In this document: in pieces, positions 26,155 through 34,313 of the stretch | Numbering within the stretch: position 1 is the first letter of the stretch | Layout: every line of letters begins with the position of its first letter | Assembly (NCBI GenBank): GCA_016200545.1 | Contig: JACQEO010000085.1 | Span: forward strand, 1-55,894 | Length of the DNA: 55,894 nt | Direction: 5' to 3' | Origin: Deltaproteobacteria bacterium | GTDB lineage: Bacteria > Desulfobacterota > Binatia > UTPRO1 | Translations under genes and position numbers: made by a program | Notes under the pieces: model-generated | What the model was told of the DNA's origin: nothing | Seen by the model: only the letters and a program-made list of their open reading frames with translations | Database searches by the model: none

Positions 26155-27177
26155 ATGGTACGCGCGCGGCCGATGCCTGGTACGCTCCATTGCGGCGACA
26201 ACCTCGACGTTCTGCGGCGGCACATCGCGGACGAATCGATCGACCTCGTCTACCTCGACCCGCCCTTCAAGAGCAATCAAGACTACGCCGTCCACGTCGG
26301 AGCGCCGAACACGAGGACCGCGCCGGTTCCGGCGTTCGCTGACACATGGACCTGGGACGCGGCGACGACGGCCACCTACGAGAAGGTCATTGCGGTAGGC
26401 GGCGGCGTCGCGCGAGCGCTCGTCACGCTTCGCGATCTCCTCGGACCGACCGACATGCTGGCGTATCTGGCGATGATGGCACCGCGGCTGGTCGACCTCC
26501 GCCGCGTCCTCAAGCCCACCGGGAGCCTCTATCTGCACTGCGATCCGACGGCGAGCCATTATCTCAAAATCGTCATGGACGCCGTCTTCGGCCGTGCCGG
26601 CTTCCGGAACGAGATCGTCTGGTGTTATCGCAAATGGTCCGTCGCGGCGCGACAGTTCGCGCGCAACCACGACGTCATCCACTTCTACAGCAAGGCGCAC
26701 GACGGTACTCACGTCTTCGATCCGCTGCACGTGCCGGTCTCCGCCGGCACGCGAAAACGTTGGAAGGGCAGGCGGCAGCATGCCCATTTCGAGGACGGCG
26801 TCCGCAAGGCACGCAGCGTCGCCGGGAGCACGTCGCGCTCGCCGATGCCGGACTGGTGGGACCTGTCGATCATCAATCCCAACGCCGCCGAGCGGCTCGA
26901 CTATCCGACGCAGAAGCCGGAAGCGCTCCTCGAGCGCATCGTGCAGGCGAGCAGCCGGGAGGGTGACGTCGTCCTCGACCCGTGTTGCGGCTCCGGAACG
27001 ACGCTCGTCGTCGCCGAGCGTCTCGGCCGCGCGTGGATCGGCATCGACGTGAGCCGGCTCGCGGTCGAGCTCGCCGCGCGCCGTCTGCGCGACCGCTTCG
27101 GCACCCGCGCGCTCCAGGTCACCGGTACTCAGACGACGCGCGTCGCGCGCAGGGCGGCGATCTCCGCCGGCACGTAG
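26155..27177 (+). CDS. Site-specific DNA methyltransferase (beta class, orphan)
   Basis: 340 residues from the ATG at 26155 (GAGG seven bases upstream). Motif IV DPPF (about 35-38) precedes motif I DPCCGSGTT (about 275), the beta-class order. LDYPTQKPEALLERIV lies before motif I, as in DNA N6-adenine or N4-cytosine methyltransferases; DPPF favours adenine. The middle carries a recognition region of about 120 residues. No restriction endonuclease is adjacent, so it is a solitary methyltransferase or its partner lies elsewhere. The last 49 bp overlap the convergent CaiB-like gene. Confidence 0.88.
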   Translation: MVRARPMPGTLHCGDNLDVLRRHIADESIDLVYLDPPFKSNQDYAVHVGAPNTRTAPVPAFADTWTWDAATTATYEKVIAVGGGVARALVTLRDLLGPTDMLAYLAMMAPRLVDLRRVLKPTGSLYLHCDPTASHYLKIVMDAVFGRAGFRNEIVWCYRKWSVAARQFARNHDVIHFYSKAHDGTHVFDPLHVPVSAGTRKRWKGRRQHAHFEDGVRKARSVAGSTSRSPMPDWWDLSIINPNAAERLDYPTQKPEALLERIVQASSREGDVVLDPCCGSGTTLVVAERLGRAWIGIDVSRLAVELAARRLRDRFGTRALQVTGTQTTRVARRAAISAGT

Positions 27178-28319
27178 CCGAGGCGCGCGAGGATCTCGTC
27201 GGTGTGCTCGCCGAGACGCGGAGCGCGGCGACGAATGCTCCCGGGTGTCGCCGACAGGCGGACGGGGGTGGCGCTGAGCGGCACCGGACGCGGCGTCCCC
27301 GGATACGCGACCCCCTCGAGCAACGCGCTGGCGCGGACGTGCGGATCGTCGAGCACCTGCTGTGGCGAGTAGACGGGGCCGGCGGGAATGCGCGCCGCCG
27401 CGAGCGCGGCGAGCGCCTCGGCCGTCGTGCGCGTCGCGCACCATTCGCGCATGCGGGCGCTCACGATCGCACCGTGCTCGCCGCGGGCACGATCGTCGGC
27501 GAAGCGCGGATCGGTGAGCCAGTGGTCCTCGCCCATGAGTGCCGCCCAGCGCCGGAAGAGCGGGCCGCCGACCACCTGCACGATGATCCAGCCGTCGCGC
27601 ACGGGGAAGGCGTCGGAGGGCGCGGCGATCTGGCTGCGGTTGCCGCTCGCGACGCGGTTCGGGGCGAGCAGCGCCTGCTCGACGACGTAGGCGTTGGTGA
27701 TGGTGAGCGCGGTCGCGAGCAGCGACGCCTGTACCTCCTGGCCGCGGCCGCTGGCGCGACGATGGAGGAGCGCAGCGAGGGTGCCGAACGCTGCAGTCAG
27801 CGCCGTCGCGTAGTCGACGTAGGGCACGAACGCCTTCATCGGCTCGTCGGGTGAGCCCGAGAGATACATCGCGCCCGACATCGCCTGCCCGATGCCGTCG
27901 AAGCCGAGCTTCTCCTCGTAGGGGCCGCCGCAACCGAACGCCGAGATCGAGGTGAGGATGACGTCGGGCTTGATCGCGGCGAGGCTCGCGTAGTCGAGGC
28001 CGAGCGCACGCAGCGTCGCCGGCGGCAGGTTCGCCACCACTACGTCCGCCCACGCGACGAGGCGGCGCACTACCCCGCGTCCCTCGGGCGCGGCCGGATC
28101 GAGCGTCATCCCGAGCTTATTGCGATTGGTTTGCAGGTAGAGGCTGCCGTCACCCTCGGCACCGACCGGAATCACGCCGCGATCCTCGCCGCCGCCGATT
28201 CTTTCGACGCGAATCACCTCGGCACCGAGGTCGGCGAGGAGCGCGGCGCAGAACGGCCCGGCGATGTAGCGCCCGAAGTCGAGGACGCGGACGCCGTCGA
28301 GCACACCGGGCATCGTCAT
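27129..28319 (-). CDS. CaiB/BaiF-family (class III) CoA transferase
   Basis: 396 residues. The ATG at 28319 overlaps the upstream TGA by one base (TGATG), so translation is coupled. Signatures: VLDFGRYIAGPFCAALLADL with VIRVE after it, NLPPATLRALGLDY, and FDGIGQAMSGAM with the catalytic Asp expected at VPYVDYATA. It moves CoA between organic acids. The acids are unknown. It is the last gene of a DUF779-VOC-CoA transferase operon. Confidence 0.9.
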   Translation of the reverse strand: MTMPGVLDGVRVLDFGRYIAGPFCAALLADLGAEVIRVERIGGGEDRGVIPVGAEGDGSLYLQTNRNKLGMTLDPAAPEGRGVVRRLVAWADVVVANLPPATLRALGLDYASLAAIKPDVILTSISAFGCGGPYEEKLGFDGIGQAMSGAMYLSGSPDEPMKAFVPYVDYATALTAAFGTLAALLHRRASGRGQEVQASLLATALTITNAYVVEQALLAPNRVASGNRSQIAAPSDAFPVRDGWIIVQVVGGPLFRRWAALMGEDHWLTDPRFADDRARGEHGAIVSARMREWCATRTTAEALAALAAARIPAGPVYSPQQVLDDPHVRASALLEGVAYPGTPRPVPLSATPVRLSATPGSIRRRAPRLGEHTDEILARLGYVPAEIAALRATRVV

Positions 28320-29065
28320 CAGCAGAGACGGAACCGCACGCCGCCGAGGGTGACCTCGTCGTCGCCGGTCGCGAGGCCGCGGGCGCGCGCCGCGGCGAGC
28401 GCCCGCGCGCGGTCGTGCATGCGCACCTCGAGCGCCGCCACCCCGTCGCCGCGCGCGTCGCGGGGCGGCGCGAAGCGGATGGCACCCGCATCCAGCGCGA
28501 TCGCGAACGTACCGTCGGCGACGCGGCGCGATTCCCGTCCGAGCACGACGCCCCAGCGCTCCGCCATCGCCGCCGCGTCGCCGGCCTGGATCTCGACGGC
28601 CGCGAGCGCGACGCTCACGTCGCGGCGCGCGGCGGCGCGCCACGTCGGCCCGGCCCATCGCCAGCTCTCCGGCGGGTGCGCGACGTCGAGCGAGAGGATG
28701 GCGCCGCCGACGTCGCGCGGGTGCAAATGCATAGTGGCGATGTCCTCGAAGGCCACCGCGAAGATCGTGCGCACACCGAGGGCGGCGAGCCGACGGCGAT
28801 CGACGTCGAGATCCTCGGTCTGGACGATCACCATGTAGCCGCCGTCGCCGCCACGGCGTTCGAGGAAGCGTCCCGCGGTCGTGTCATCGATGATCGGCGA
28901 GACCACCTCGAGGAACGTGTCGCCGATCGGCATCACGGCGTTTCTGAGGCCGAACATCTCGACGCCGGGATCACGGAACGCCACCTCGACGCCGAGCACG
29001 GCACAGCAATCCTCGACGACCGGGTCGAGCTCGCGTGCGACCAATGCAACTTGGCGAAGGCGCAT
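28319..29065 (-). CDS. VOC-fold (glyoxalase/dioxygenase superfamily) protein
   Basis: 248 residues. Two beta-alpha-beta-beta-beta modules can be traced. The first begins RLRQVALVARELDPVVE and carries EVVSPIID; the second begins about residue 150 (SVALAAVEIQAGD) and ends GGVRFRLC. Clear metal ligands are few. It resembles the Glyoxalase_3-like group often beside CoA-transferase genes. It is coupled to the next gene through a TGATG overlap. Confidence 0.75.
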   Translation of the reverse strand: MRLRQVALVARELDPVVEDCCAVLGVEVAFRDPGVEMFGLRNAVMPIGDTFLEVVSPIIDDTTAGRFLERRGGDGGYMVIVQTEDLDVDRRRLAALGVRTIFAVAFEDIATMHLHPRDVGGAILSLDVAHPPESWRWAGPTWRAAARRDVSVALAAVEIQAGDAAAMAERWGVVLGRESRRVADGTFAIALDAGAIRFAPPRDARGDGVAALEVRMHDRARALAAARARGLATGDDEVTLGGVRFRLC

Positions 29066-29107
29066 CCGCTCAGGCTCCCACGCCCCATTCCTTGGGTGTC
29101 ATGGTGA

Positions 29108-29446
29108 TCAGGGACACGCCTCGCTCCTCTCTCCGATCCGCAGCGTGAAGCGCCAGCCGAGCGGGATTTCGGCCGAGAACCCGTCGGCGAGGGGATCGGC
29201 CTCGGCGTCGATCACGATCGTGCGCGCGCCGTAGAGGCGCCGCACGTGCGCGTCGGCGAGGACGCCGACGCCGCCGATCTCGCCGACCTGCTCGTGCTCC
29301 GGCGTCAGTGTGTAGTCGGCGAAGAGGTGCGGTGCCGTCCCCTCGCAACACCCCGAACCGAAGACGAACGAGAACGCCTCGGCCGGGCGGCCGACGCGTA
29401 CCTCACCCACGACCTGCAGCGCGCGCGACGTCGCCTCGATGCGCAT
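29108..29446 (-). CDS. DUF779-like small protein
   Basis: 112 residues. The Cys-Cys motif FGSGCCEGTAPHLF followed by VGEIGGVGVLADA and GFSAEIPLGWRF matches the DUF779 pattern (usually G-GCC-D/E-G-x-x-P). These proteins are normally encoded beside aldehyde dehydrogenases. Here the nearest such gene is 5 kb away, and the local partners are a VOC protein and a CoA transferase in one apparent operon. The function is not established. Confidence 0.7.
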   Translation of the reverse strand: MRIEATSRALQVVGEVRVGRPAEAFSFVFGSGCCEGTAPHLFADYTLTPEHEQVGEIGGVGVLADAHVRRLYGARTIVIDAEADPLADGFSAEIPLGWRFTLRIGERSEACP

Positions 29447-29591
29447 GCGCTCTCATCGCCCGCGCGCCGCCGCGTGGTCAAGGGGCTCAGCGCCGAGGAG
29501 TGCTGTCCGTGAGCACGGCACCGCGCCGAGGTGACCCGTCCCCGCGCGCCCTTTGACTGTCACGGCCGCACGTGATTGCGAGAGGTTGACC

Positions 29592-30296
29592 ATGGCTCTC
29601 GCGCGCCTGATGGACGTCACGACGTCGGTTCTCGCCACCGTGGCGCGTTTCGGCTTCGCGGAGCGTGTCAGCCAGGTTGGTCAGGCTCCCGCCAAGCTTC
29701 TCGAGCTCTACGAGTTCGAAGCCTGTCCGTACTGCCGCAAGGTGCGCGAGGCGCTCACCGTTCTCGACCTCGAGGCCATGATCTATCCGTGCCCCAAAGG
29801 CGGCGCGCGATTTCGCGGCGTCGTCCGCGAACGCGGCGGCAAGGAACAATTTCCCTACCTCGTCGATCCGAACAGCGGCATAGAAATGTACGAGTCGGAC
29901 GATATCAACCGCTACCTCTTCGCACGCTACGGAAGCGGCGGGGTGCCGCTCATGCTGTCGCTCGGGCCGCTCACGCTCGCAGGCTCCGCGGCAGCCTCAG
30001 GCATGCGCTTCGGACGCGGCGAGCACTACCGTCCGGCCCGTCCGCCCGAGCAGCCCCTCGAGCTCTACAGCTACGAGGGCTCACCGTTTTGCCGCCTGGT
30101 ACGCGAGGCGCTCTGCGAGCTCGAACTCCCCTACCGCTTGCACAACGTCGCGCGGGGAAGTCGCCGCCGCGAGGCGTTCATCGCCCGCACCGGCAAGATG
30201 ATGGTCCCCTACCTTGTCGACTCGAATCGCGACGTCGCGATGTTCGAGTCGGCCGACATCGTGGCGTATCTGCGGCGGACCTACGGGATGTCCTGA
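29592..30296 (+). CDS. Protein with two glutaredoxin/GST-N-like domains
   Basis: 234 residues from the ATG at 29592 (GAGAGG upstream). After an amphipathic N-terminus there are two thioredoxin-fold modules of about 75 residues. The first (LLELYEFEACPYCRKVREAL, then FPYLVDPNSGIEMYESDDI) has a full CPYC. The second (LELYSYEGSPFCRLVREAL, then VPYLVDSNRDVAMFESADI) keeps only the second Cys. Each ends like a GST N-terminal domain, but no GST C-terminal domain follows. It may be a glutathione-dependent oxidoreductase; the substrate is unknown. Confidence 0.8.
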   Translation: MALARLMDVTTSVLATVARFGFAERVSQVGQAPAKLLELYEFEACPYCRKVREALTVLDLEAMIYPCPKGGARFRGVVRERGGKEQFPYLVDPNSGIEMYESDDINRYLFARYGSGGVPLMLSLGPLTLAGSAAASGMRFGRGEHYRPARPPEQPLELYSYEGSPFCRLVREALCELELPYRLHNVARGSRRREAFIARTGKMMVPYLVDSNRDVAMFESADIVAYLRRTYGMS

Positions 30297-30300
30297 ACGC

Positions 30301-32055
30301 TCAGTCCCCCTGGAGGTCGGTCACGCACGGGAAGACGGTCGTCGCGTCGAGATCGAGTTGGCCGAGGAGGTCGGCGGCGCTCGGCATGGAGCGCGCAACT
30401 GTGCCCTCCGCGGTGCACGCCGTCGCGCGATAGACACAAGTGAAGAGCGTCGTGTCGTCGACGCTCTCGCCGTCGGCCGCGGGGCAGGCCTCGGCGGCCG
30501 TCTGAAAGCCGAGACCGGAGGTTTCGTCGACGAGGTCGGCGAGCGTGATCGCGGTGGCGGGCTTTCCGGTCGTGCAGCGCTTGGCGGCCTTCGCGATTTG
30601 CTTCGCGAGCAACACGTCGCGCTTTTGCGAAGCCTTGAGGCAGAGGTTGTTGGCGTGCGCGAAGCAGGCGTCGGATTTGATCCCGTCCGGGTCGGAATCC
30701 TCCGAGATGCCGAACGTGCACTGCAGGACCTTCGCGGCACAGCGCCCTTCGAGGCCGACGGTGCGCTCGTAGAGCGACTGCGTCCCGCTGAGAATCGTGG
30801 TCTGACAGCGCACCAGTTCGTCGGCCGACGGCGTCGAGTCCGGCGCCGCCGCTCGTCGCGTCGTCTCCACCGTCGCCGAGCGGAGGGCCGGCAGGCGGAC
30901 ATCGCACTCCGACGTGCAGAGGATCGTACCCGGCGGCTCGCACGACTCGCCGCTGTCGACATCGACGACGCCGTCGCCGCACCGCGGGTCGGTACAATCG
31001 CTCCGGCAGGCATCGGGGGTGACGTCGGAGTTGGCGGGTCCGTCGTCGCACTCCTCGCCGGCGTCGACGATGCCATCGCCGCAGAAGCTCCCCGCGGTGA
31101 CCGTGCAGTCGGACTCGCAGCCGTCACCGTCGACGCTGTTGCCGTCATCGCAGTCCTCACCGGAGTCGACGACGCCGTCGCCGCAATATGCGTCGCGGCA
31201 GTTGACGCGGCAGGCGTCGGGCGTGACGTTGGAGTTGGCGGGTCCGTCGTCGCACTCCTCGCCGGCGTCGAGGGTACCGTCGCCGCAGGTCGCGCCCGGG
31301 CTCAGCGTACAGTCGACCTCGCAACCGTCGCCGCCGGTGGCGTTGCCGTCGTCGCACTCCTCGTCCGAGTCGACGACGCCGTCACCGCAGTGCGCGTCGA
31401 CGCAGGTGGTGCGGCAGGCGTCGGGGGCGGTGTCGGAGTTGTCGGCACCGTCGTCGCACGCTTCGCCGGGGTCGAGGGTGCCGTTGCCACAGGGAGTGTT
31501 GCCGATGCAGGCGGAGTCGTCGAGCGGCAGCCCGAGCCGCGCGAGCAGCTCCGCGCCCCGTGGTATCGCGGTCGTGAACGCCAGGTCCGCGTTGCACGTC
31601 AGCACGTGCGCCTGGCATTGCGAGAGTTGGTCGGGAGTGAGATCGGCCTGCGGGCAGAGCGCGCTCAGGAGGTCGTATTCGAGGTCGCCGGTGATCTCGT
31701 CGACCGAGAGTCCGGGCGTGCCGTCGCTCGGCTGCATGCACTGCGTGAGCGCTCCGAGGAGCGCCGTGCCCGCCTGCGCCAGGGCGGCGATGCGCGCCTG
31801 GCACTTCGTCGCGACGTCGCCAAGACAGAGGTCCGACCCCGCCGTCGCACCGCTGGTGAGTACGTCGGGACAGCGGAGCGATTTTCGTACGCATTGGCCG
31901 AGAGCCGCGCGACGGGCGCGCTCGAATCGCGCCGCCACGGGCGTCACCGTGCCCTGACAATGCACCAACAAGGCACCGTCAGACTGAGCGTGCGCCGATG
32001 GCGGGATGGCGACGAGGGTCAGGAGGAAGAACCAAAGCGCTTTATGAGATCGCAT
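30301..32055 (-). CDS. Secreted protein with Myxococcus-type (DUF4215) disulfide repeats
   Basis: 584 residues. RBS AAGGAG precedes the ATG at 32055, and the signal peptide ends at AHA (about residue 24). Residues about 165-370 hold six to seven repeats of CGDGxxDxGEECDDGN/P with downstream C-x(3-5)-C, the Myxo_disulf_rpt/DUF4215 pattern. Flanking regions before and after carry further cysteines in a CxxxxxxC-type helical arrangement and share short motifs (ALGQCVRKSLRC, GRCAAKVLQC), so N- and C-terminal parts look duplicated. It is an extracellular or surface protein with no known activity. It ends 4 bp from the convergent glutaredoxin-like gene. Confidence 0.85.
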   Translation of the reverse strand: MRSHKALWFFLLTLVAIPPSAHAQSDGALLVHCQGTVTPVAARFERARRAALGQCVRKSLRCPDVLTSGATAGSDLCLGDVATKCQARIAALAQAGTALLGALTQCMQPSDGTPGLSVDEITGDLEYDLLSALCPQADLTPDQLSQCQAHVLTCNADLAFTTAIPRGAELLARLGLPLDDSACIGNTPCGNGTLDPGEACDDGADNSDTAPDACRTTCVDAHCGDGVVDSDEECDDGNATGGDGCEVDCTLSPGATCGDGTLDAGEECDDGPANSNVTPDACRVNCRDAYCGDGVVDSGEDCDDGNSVDGDGCESDCTVTAGSFCGDGIVDAGEECDDGPANSDVTPDACRSDCTDPRCGDGVVDVDSGESCEPPGTILCTSECDVRLPALRSATVETTRRAAAPDSTPSADELVRCQTTILSGTQSLYERTVGLEGRCAAKVLQCTFGISEDSDPDGIKSDACFAHANNLCLKASQKRDVLLAKQIAKAAKRCTTGKPATAITLADLVDETSGLGFQTAAEACPAADGESVDDTTLFTCVYRATACTAEGTVARSMPSAADLLGQLDLDATTVFPCVTDLQGD

Positions 32056-32263
32056 GCGGTCGCGTACTCCTTCTGAGGCGTTGTGACAGCACGAAGCATG
32101 CCGCGCAGCGCGGCGCGGCGGAGCCCAGCGGATTCAGCGCCCGCGCAGCTCGCGGCGCCCACCGGGCGCCACGAAATTCACGCCGCGCCACTCGTGCGTG
32201 CCGGCGCCCCGTAGGACGCGAGGCCAGTCACGCACCTACGGGCGACGATAGGAGAATGGGGTG
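32056..32263. other. GC-rich intergenic region
   Basis: 208 bp between divergent genes. It contains several short GC-rich inverted repeats (for example GCGCCCACCGGGCGC near 32155) and AGGAGA just before the mgtE start. It is REP-like in look but lacks the GGATTCACTCC core of the two elements listed here. No gene is seen. Confidence 0.3.
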
Positions 32264-33502
32264 ATGGCTACGCCGACCGGCACGAGTCTCCAGATCGAGA
32301 ACGACGATGATCGTAGCGCGCTCGCTGCGAAGATCGCGGGTCGCGCCCCGCACGAAGCGATCGCGGCGCTCGACGGTGAGGGCGACGAGACGATCGCGCA
32401 GGTGCTCGAGGGCATGAACCCGTCCGATGCGGTGAGCATCCTCTGGGAAGTCGACGACGAGAGATGAGCGCGCATCGTCGAGAAGGCGTCGCCGGAATGG
32501 GCTTGCCAGTGGACCGCGAATCACGCGTTTCCCGAAGACGCGATCGGCCGTCTCATGGCGCCACCGTTCGCCGCGTTTCCGCCCGAGATGACGGTGGGCG
32601 AGGCGACCGAGCAGCTCCGGGAGATCGTGAAGCGTGTGTTCGTCTCGTACGCGTACGTGATCGACGGAGAGCGCAAGCTCATCGGCGTCCTCGTATTCCG
32701 TGAGGTGATGTTCGCGGCACCCAGCCAGGCGCTCTCCGAGGTGATGATCCCCAACCCATTTCATCTCGAGGCGGCGACGCCGGTCGTGGACGCGATGCGC
32801 GAGGTGCTGAAGTGGCATCACCCGTCGTATCCGGTATGCGACGACGCGGGCCGGCTCATCGGGGTCATCCGCGGCCAAACCCTCTTCGAGCAGCAGGCCT
32901 TCGAGCTCAGCGCGCAGCCCGGTTCGATGGTCGGAGTGCAGAAGGAGGAGCGGCTCGCGACGCCGTGGTTGCGGAGCCTGCGCTTCCGCCATCCGTGGCT
33001 ACAGTTCAACCTCCTGACGGCTTTTCTCGCGGCGTCCGTCGTCGGGTTCTTCCAAGGAACGATCGATCGCGTCGTGACCCTCGTGGTCTTCCTGCCCGTT
33101 GTCGCCAGCCAATCGGGCAACACCGGCTGCCAGGCCATGGCCATCACGTTGCGCGGCATGACGCTCGGCGAGCTCCAGAGCGGCAAGGCGCGGAGGCTGA
33201 TCTTGAAAGAGGCGTGGCTCGGGTTTCTGAACGGCGCGCTCGTCGGCGTGACTGCCGGCGTCGCGATGCTCCTCTATGCGACGTCGCAGAAGCTTCCCTC
33301 GGCTGGGACTCTCGGCGTGGTCGTGGCGATCTCGATGACCGTGGCCTGCGTCGCGAGCGGCATCTCGGGGGTCGTGGTTCCGGTCGTTCTCCGCAGGCTG
33401 GGAGCCGATCCCGTCGCCGCCTCGAGCATTCTCCTCACGACCGCGACCGACTGCGCGAGCATGGGAATCTTCTTGGGCCTCGCGACGCTCCTCGTCCACT
33501 GA
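32264..33502 (+). pseudogene. mgtE: MgtE-family magnesium transporter, interrupted by in-frame TGA
   Basis: The frame from the ATG at 32264 (AGGAGAA upstream) is open except for one TGA at 32465-32467. Reading through gives about 412 residues. They comprise a short MgtE N domain (MNPSDAVSILWEVDDER, stop, ARIVEKASPEW), two CBS motifs (SYAYVIDGERKLIGVL; SYPVCDDAGRLIGVI) and five membrane helices with QSGNTGCQAMAITLRGMTLGEL. The family has a residue, often Arg or a small residue, at the stop position, so CGA to TGA is the simplest cause. Restart at ATG 32555 would yield the CBS and channel parts only. It could be a pseudogene, a readthrough site or a sequence error. Confidence 0.8.
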
Positions 33503-33550
33503 TGCGCGCGCGCTCCGGTCTGGAGAAGCTAGCTTAGCGACCGCCCGCCG

Positions 33551-33976
33551 TCAGCCGAGGCCGGCAACACCGAAGACACGGAAGCCGGCCGCCCGCGCGG
33601 CCAGCCCGAGCTCGCGATCGTGCGTCGCAAAAGCCAGCGCCGGTTCGATCGCTCGCGCCAGCATCGCACTCGCGAGATGCACCGCATCGAGGGTGCCGAT
33701 GCTCGTCGGGAACGGATCCGCCGCGCGCTCGAGGACCCCGCTATCGAGTGCGATGAGATCGAATGCGCGCAGATACTCGAGAATCGCGCCCCGACGTATC
33801 GCGACCTGGTCGTCGGTCAAGCCGAACCGCAGCCGCGCTCGGTCAATGGTACGCAGACACTCGGTCCGAACCAATTGACTCGATATCCATCGGCGGCTGC
33901 GTGCCCACTCGCGTAGACGGCCCCGCTCGTGCAGCACCACTCGCAGCAAGACGGAGCTGTCGACGTAGAGGATCAC
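33551..33976 (-). CDS. vapC: PIN-domain ribonuclease toxin (VapC family)
   Basis: 141 residues from a GTG that overlaps the antitoxin stop by 4 bp (GTGA). It has the PIN pattern: Asp in ILYVDSSVLLR, Glu in QLVRTECLR (about 40), Asp in GTLDAVHLASA (about 97) and THDRELGLAARAAGF near the end. VapC toxins cut specific RNAs with Mg2+ and are held inactive by the cognate antitoxin. Confidence 0.9.
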   Translation of the reverse strand: MILYVDSSVLLRVVLHERGRLREWARSRRWISSQLVRTECLRTIDRARLRFGLTDDQVAIRRGAILEYLRAFDLIALDSGVLERAADPFPTSIGTLDAVHLASAMLARAIEPALAFATHDRELGLAARAAGFRVFGVAGLG

Positions 33977-34224
33977 CGCTTCTTTCGGTCGTGCAGCAGA
34001 AGCCGCAACGACTCTACCGGCCAGCGCGCTGGTCGATGGCGCTTCCGACGGAGCGCCGTGACCGCGATCTCCGCGGGGATGATCCGCGGTCCCGTGCCGG
34101 CAATCGGGACGATGCGCGCGATCGGGCGCCGGCGATCCGTCACCTCGATCTGCTCACCCCGCTCCACCGCACGCAGGTGCTCGCAAAGACGATCCTTCAA
34201 ATCCGCGATCTTCACCTGCTTCAT
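33973..34224 (-). CDS. vapB: Antitoxin of the Phd/YefM (VapB) type
   Basis: 83 residues from the ATG at 34224. KQVKIADLKDRLCEHLRAVE and EIEVTDRRRPIARIVPI-like sequence is the Phd/YefM DNA-binding half; the basic C-terminal tail (ESLRLLLHDRKKR) would wrap the toxin. No Shine-Dalgarno precedes the ATG, and the promoter lies directly upstream, so the mRNA may be leaderless. It precedes and overlaps vapC, the usual order. Confidence 0.88.
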   Translation of the reverse strand: MKQVKIADLKDRLCEHLRAVERGEQIEVTDRRRPIARIVPIAGTGPRIIPAEIAVTALRRKRHRPARWPVESLRLLLHDRKKR

Positions 34225-34260
34225 GGCTACATATGGCCACGAACGATCGCGCACGGTCAA
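34224..34260 (-). promoter_or_regulatory. vapBC promoter with overlapping near-palindrome (putative operator)
   Basis: On the minus strand TTGACC (34260-34255) and CCATAT (34237-34232) are 17 bp apart, placing the transcript start about at the vapB ATG. The 16-bp TGGCTACATATGGCCA (34224-34239) is palindromic at 6 of 8 pairs and covers the -10 and start, as expected for VapB autoregulation. Confidence 0.5.
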
Positions 34261-34313
34261 CACCTACTCGGCGCCACCTCTGCCGAACCCATGAAAGCGA
34301 CGTTCCGCCGGCT

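Noticed and set aside
30900..31500. Periodic repeat as a possible CRISPR array
   Set aside because: The periodicity is in-frame coding repeats (CGDG-x-x-D-x-GE); there are no constant repeats with unique spacers.
30214..32076. 620-codon open frame opposite the DUF4215-repeat gene
   Set aside because: Its repeats only mirror the nucleotide repeats of the real gene on the other strand.
32465..32467. TGA in mgtE as a selenocysteine codon
   Set aside because: MgtE has no conserved Cys/Sec at this place, and I see no convincing SECIS-like stem just downstream.
32264..33502. Reading mgtE as two independent genes (68 and 315 codons)
   Set aside because: Both parts are in one frame and join to form one MgtE chain; the short part alone has no complete domain.
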